Part shown: piece after piece, positions 37,082 through 39,228 of the stretch | Numbering within the stretch: the first letter of the stretch is position 1 | Layout: every line of letters starts with the position of its first letter | NCBI GenBank assembly: GCA_001777515.1 | Contig: MFEF01000024.1 | Coordinates: forward strand, 1 to 39,228 | DNA: 39,228 bases | Direction of reading: 5' to 3' | Origin: Candidatus Doudnabacteria bacterium RIFCSPHIGHO2_01_48_18 | GTDB lineage: Bacteria; Patescibacteriota; Doudnabacteria; UBA920; 2-01-FULL-46-14 | Position numbers and translations under genes: made by a program | Notes under the pieces: generated by a model | The model's database searches: none | Seen by the model: the letters and a program-made list of their open reading frames with translations, nothing else | Told to the model about the DNA's origin: nothing

Positions 37082-37360
37082 TTAGGCTGTCATAGAAATG
37101 GTGTGGTGCTGAAGTGCGAGGAACATTCCCAGCTCCCAGTTTTGAGCGTCGCTAAACTCTGCTCTCGCAGCATACGGTTCAGCTGCTCGTTCTCGGATTT
37201 GTTCTTCGAAGCCCTGAATATTAGGCATAGTCAATTGGTATTCTGCCAAGGCCCAGTCAAAGCGCGCTCGCGCCTGCGAGATGCAAAGAGCAATGTGCTG
37301 CGTGGTTTCGTGGAAATCCGTAGGGGAAACTGTCAATTTTTTGTTGACGAACCGGAACAC
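37082..37360 (-). CDS. Hypothetical protein
   Basis: 92-aa ORF overlapping the next minus-strand ORF. Confidence 0.4.
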   Translation of the reverse strand: MFRFVNKKLTVSPTDFHETTQHIALCISQARARFDWALAEYQLTMPNIQGFEEQIRERAAEPYAARAEFSDAQNWELGMFLALQHHTISMTA

Positions 37361-37572
37361 TCCTTAAGATAGGATGGTACCTCGTACTCGCGGGATACCA
37401 AGAGCCAGGCGAAGTGGTGATCTGCTCTACGGTAGTCTTCTTCATACCGCACATCAATGCGTCCGGTACGATCTCGCCAGCGCCAAATGGAATACGCCAC
37501 GCACAGAACAAATTTGTCGAAAAACTCTGGTCCAACAGGCTGTTTGATACCCTTCTTCTTGCTCAAATCCAC
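37333..37572 (-). CDS. Hypothetical protein
   Basis: 79-aa ORF, strong RBS AAGGAGGTG upstream of GTG start. Confidence 0.5.
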   Translation of the reverse strand: MDLSKKKGIKQPVGPEFFDKFVLCVAYSIWRWRDRTGRIDVRYEEDYRRADHHFAWLLVSREYEVPSYLKECSGSSTKN

Positions 37573-37711
37573 GTAACACCTCCTTAAATTTGTAATAAGT
37601 TAAATTAACATTTTCAATTTTAAGGGTCAACCCGGGTTGACCCTATGTGTAAAGCTTGGTAAAATTTTGAATACGTTCCGGGGTAGCTCAGTTGGTAGAG
37701 CAGTTGACTGT

Positions 37712-38254
37712 GAGTTGTTCCTTTCAAGTGTGGTATACTTAGGTAAGTATGCCAGACAAAAGAACATATGCAGACCGCGCTGAATACATGCGCATAGCCG
37801 TTAGGAAGCGCAGAAACAAGCTTCGGCAAATGGCGCGCGAGTATAAGGGCGGCAAATGCATGCTTTGTGGTTATAAGCGTTATGCTGGAGCATTAGATTT
37901 TCATCATCTTGATGCCAAGACAAAAGAGTTTGGAATTTCAGTCAAAGGACTGACACGCTCTTGGGAAAAGATCAAAGCTGAAATTGAAAAATGTGTTCTA
38001 GTATGTGCTAATTGCCACAGAGAAATACATGCAGGCATATCGCAGCCTCCTAGCGTAAGCTAGGTTGCAAACGAGGTGAACTCGGGGAAGTCCACAAACG
38101 GATAATCCCGAGCCAAGCCCCGATCAATATCGGGGAAGGTGTAGAGACTATCTCGCAAGAGAGTAGTTCCGATAACTAAATCGGCACGAAGCTCCTCGCA
38201 TCCCAATTGGGATGATGATATAGTCCATCCCTAGAGGTAACTTTAGGATAAATG
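37712..38254 (+). ncRNA. Group I-like self-splicing intron
   Basis: 5' exon ends in U, intron ends in G; conserved-core-like GTGAACTCGGGGAAGTCC..CGGATAATCCCGAGCCAAGCC, GGTGTAGAGACTATC ... GATGATATAGTCC. Confidence 0.85.
37749..38063 (+). CDS. HNH homing endonuclease encoded within the tRNA intron
   Basis: CMLCGYKRYAGALDFHHLDAKTKEFGIS...CVLVCANCHREIHAG. Confidence 0.9.
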   Translation: MPDKRTYADRAEYMRIAVRKRRNKLRQMAREYKGGKCMLCGYKRYAGALDFHHLDAKTKEFGISVKGLTRSWEKIKAEIEKCVLVCANCHREIHAGISQPPSVS

Positions 38255-39198
38255 TAATCAATTGGTCGTGGGTTCGAGTCCCACCCCCGGAGCCAGATAG
38301 GATGAACATCAGCGAAAGCTGGTGTTTTTCCTTTATTGACGGGCTCTTTTGGCGGTTCGAAAGTGTTTTTTTCGTCTACTTTTTCTCCCAACATCTGCAT
38401 TACTCGGTTAGAAACCATTTTGAAGGCTTTCTGGTATGAAATCTCGACTTTTTTGCCATTTAACGTGGTGTTCGAAAAAATCAGGGACAAAAGCAGTTTC
38501 TTGTCGTCCACCATTTCCTGTTTGTCCCGGTTGATGTAAATTTTCCATGCCTTTTTGGCCACTTGCAGGACTGTCTCTCCCATTTCGTAGTACTTCAGGT
38601 TTGCATCCTTGTGCTTATTGAGGCTGTCCAGTATTTGTTCTTGCTCGACTTTGTACTGCTCGTACTTCTTTTTGTAAAATTCCTCGCTGATTTTTTCATC
38701 AATCTTGTCATCGTATATCTTGTCCAGCCGTTGCGTGGCCACTTCGTATCGGCGGTTGAGTTCGGCCGTGGACTTGTCTCGGAATTCTATCTCCTCGCTA
38801 TGGCTTTCCTTGAGAGCTTCCTGGACCCAGGAAAGCATGCTTTCTACGGCCTGTTCGCCTTTGGGATTTAAAGTATTGATCGTTTCTATCAACTGCGCAT
38901 CCAAGACTTCCTGCCGGACAAACTCCCGTTGTTGGCAATTTTTGTAATGGTTGCAGTGGCCATACCAGTGGCCCCGTTGTATCTCCCATGTTATCCGGCC
39001 CTTGCATTCCTCGCAGTAAAACCGCATGAGGGCATCATAAAAGCCCACAAGGTTGAATGCGATGTCGTGCAGGTCTTGGTCGTTCACCTCCTGACCGAAC
39101 TCATTCTTGAGAATCACGCGGAGTTTCTCCAGCGTTTCCGGTTTTATCCAGCACCTTCCAGAATACCCCGCAGCTTGCTGCGGGGATGAATGGCTCAA
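38176..39198 (-). CDS. Serine recombinase, C-terminal part (zinc-ribbon and coiled-coil), interrupted at its 5' side by palindromic element copy 5
   Basis: FYCEECKGRITWEIQRGHWYGHCNHYKNCQQREFVRQEVLDAQL; long coiled coil; tail WLRGWDSNPRP encoded antisense to the tRNA-Asn 3' exon. Confidence 0.8.
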   Translation of the reverse strand: MSHSSPQQAAGYSGRCWIKPETLEKLRVILKNEFGQEVNDQDLHDIAFNLVGFYDALMRFYCEECKGRITWEIQRGHWYGHCNHYKNCQQREFVRQEVLDAQLIETINTLNPKGEQAVESMLSWVQEALKESHSEEIEFRDKSTAELNRRYEVATQRLDKIYDDKIDEKISEEFYKKKYEQYKVEQEQILDSLNKHKDANLKYYEMGETVLQVAKKAWKIYINRDKQEMVDDKKLLLSLIFSNTTLNGKKVEISYQKAFKMVSNRVMQMLGEKVDEKNTFEPPKEPVNKGKTPAFADVHPIWLRGWDSNPRPIDYIYPKVTSRDGLYHHPNWDARSFVPI

Positions 39199-39228
39199 TA
39201 TAGCCTTCCTGCGGGGTGCAATACCCCG
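39147..39228 (+). mobile_element. Palindromic element copy 5, truncated by window end
   Basis: 82 nt identical to copies 3 and 4; TTTA at 39143-39146. Confidence 0.95.

Larger units (their letters stand above)
37677..38295 (+). tRNA. tRNA-Asn(GUU), interrupted in the anticodon by an intron (exons 37677-37711 and 38255-38295)
   Basis: Spliced: TCCGGGGTAGCTCAGTTGGTAGAGCAGTTGACTGTTAATCAATTGGTCGTGGGTTCGAGTCCCACCCCCGGAGCCA; acceptor 7/7, anticodon stem GTTGA/TCAAT, encoded CCA. Confidence 0.93.

Noticed and set aside
4857-39228. The five-copy repeat as a CRISPR array
   Set aside because: Copies are kilobases apart, in both orientations, inside genes and without regular spacers; no cas genes.

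Overview
The window reads as a gene-dense bacterial contig. Overlapping ATGA gene junctions, small proteins, an HNH-bearing tRNA intron, a DGR and split or compact genes suggest a CPR/Patescibacteria-type genome; this is inference, not proven. Backbone genes: lepB, a degenerate HisRS paralog, rpsU, a GatB/YqeY-like gene, ftsA, ftsZ, nrdR, class II RNR (nrdJ), cobO-type adenosyltransferase, a complete prs-pyrE-pyrF-pyrD-pyrC-carA-carB-pyrB cluster, hisS, split comEC, PPIase, ndk, rel/spoT and mutM.

Accessory content:
(1) A ~98-bp palindromic element that can fold as a cloverleaf occurs five times (one copy cut by the contig end), is essentially identical in every copy and is always flanked by TTTA on both sides. 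A 4-bp target duplication makes each insertion 102 nt (34 codons), so it is frame-preserving. Three copies lie inside protein genes: a transglutaminase-like gene, mutM at its GIGNIYSDE motif, and a serine recombinase. One sits exactly at the ftsZ stop codon and one truncates a DGR reverse transcriptase. It resembles Rickettsia palindromic elements in behaviour and is my best candidate for an undescribed system.
(2) A diversity-generating retroelement with a 134-nt TR/VR pair that differs at 20 positions, all of them TR adenines.
(3) A 543-nt group I-like intron with an HNH ORF inside the anticodon of tRNA-Asn(GUU).
(4) A diverged duplicate of the ftsZ 3' end that brackets a ~2.5-kb cassette carrying a toxin-antitoxin operon.
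(5) A putative leader-peptide/terminator attenuator upstream of the pyrimidine operon.
(6) Paired NrdR boxes upstream of nrdR-nrdJ, followed by a possible cobalamin-salvage cluster.
Several further palindrome families are present, one of them in-frame inside carB.
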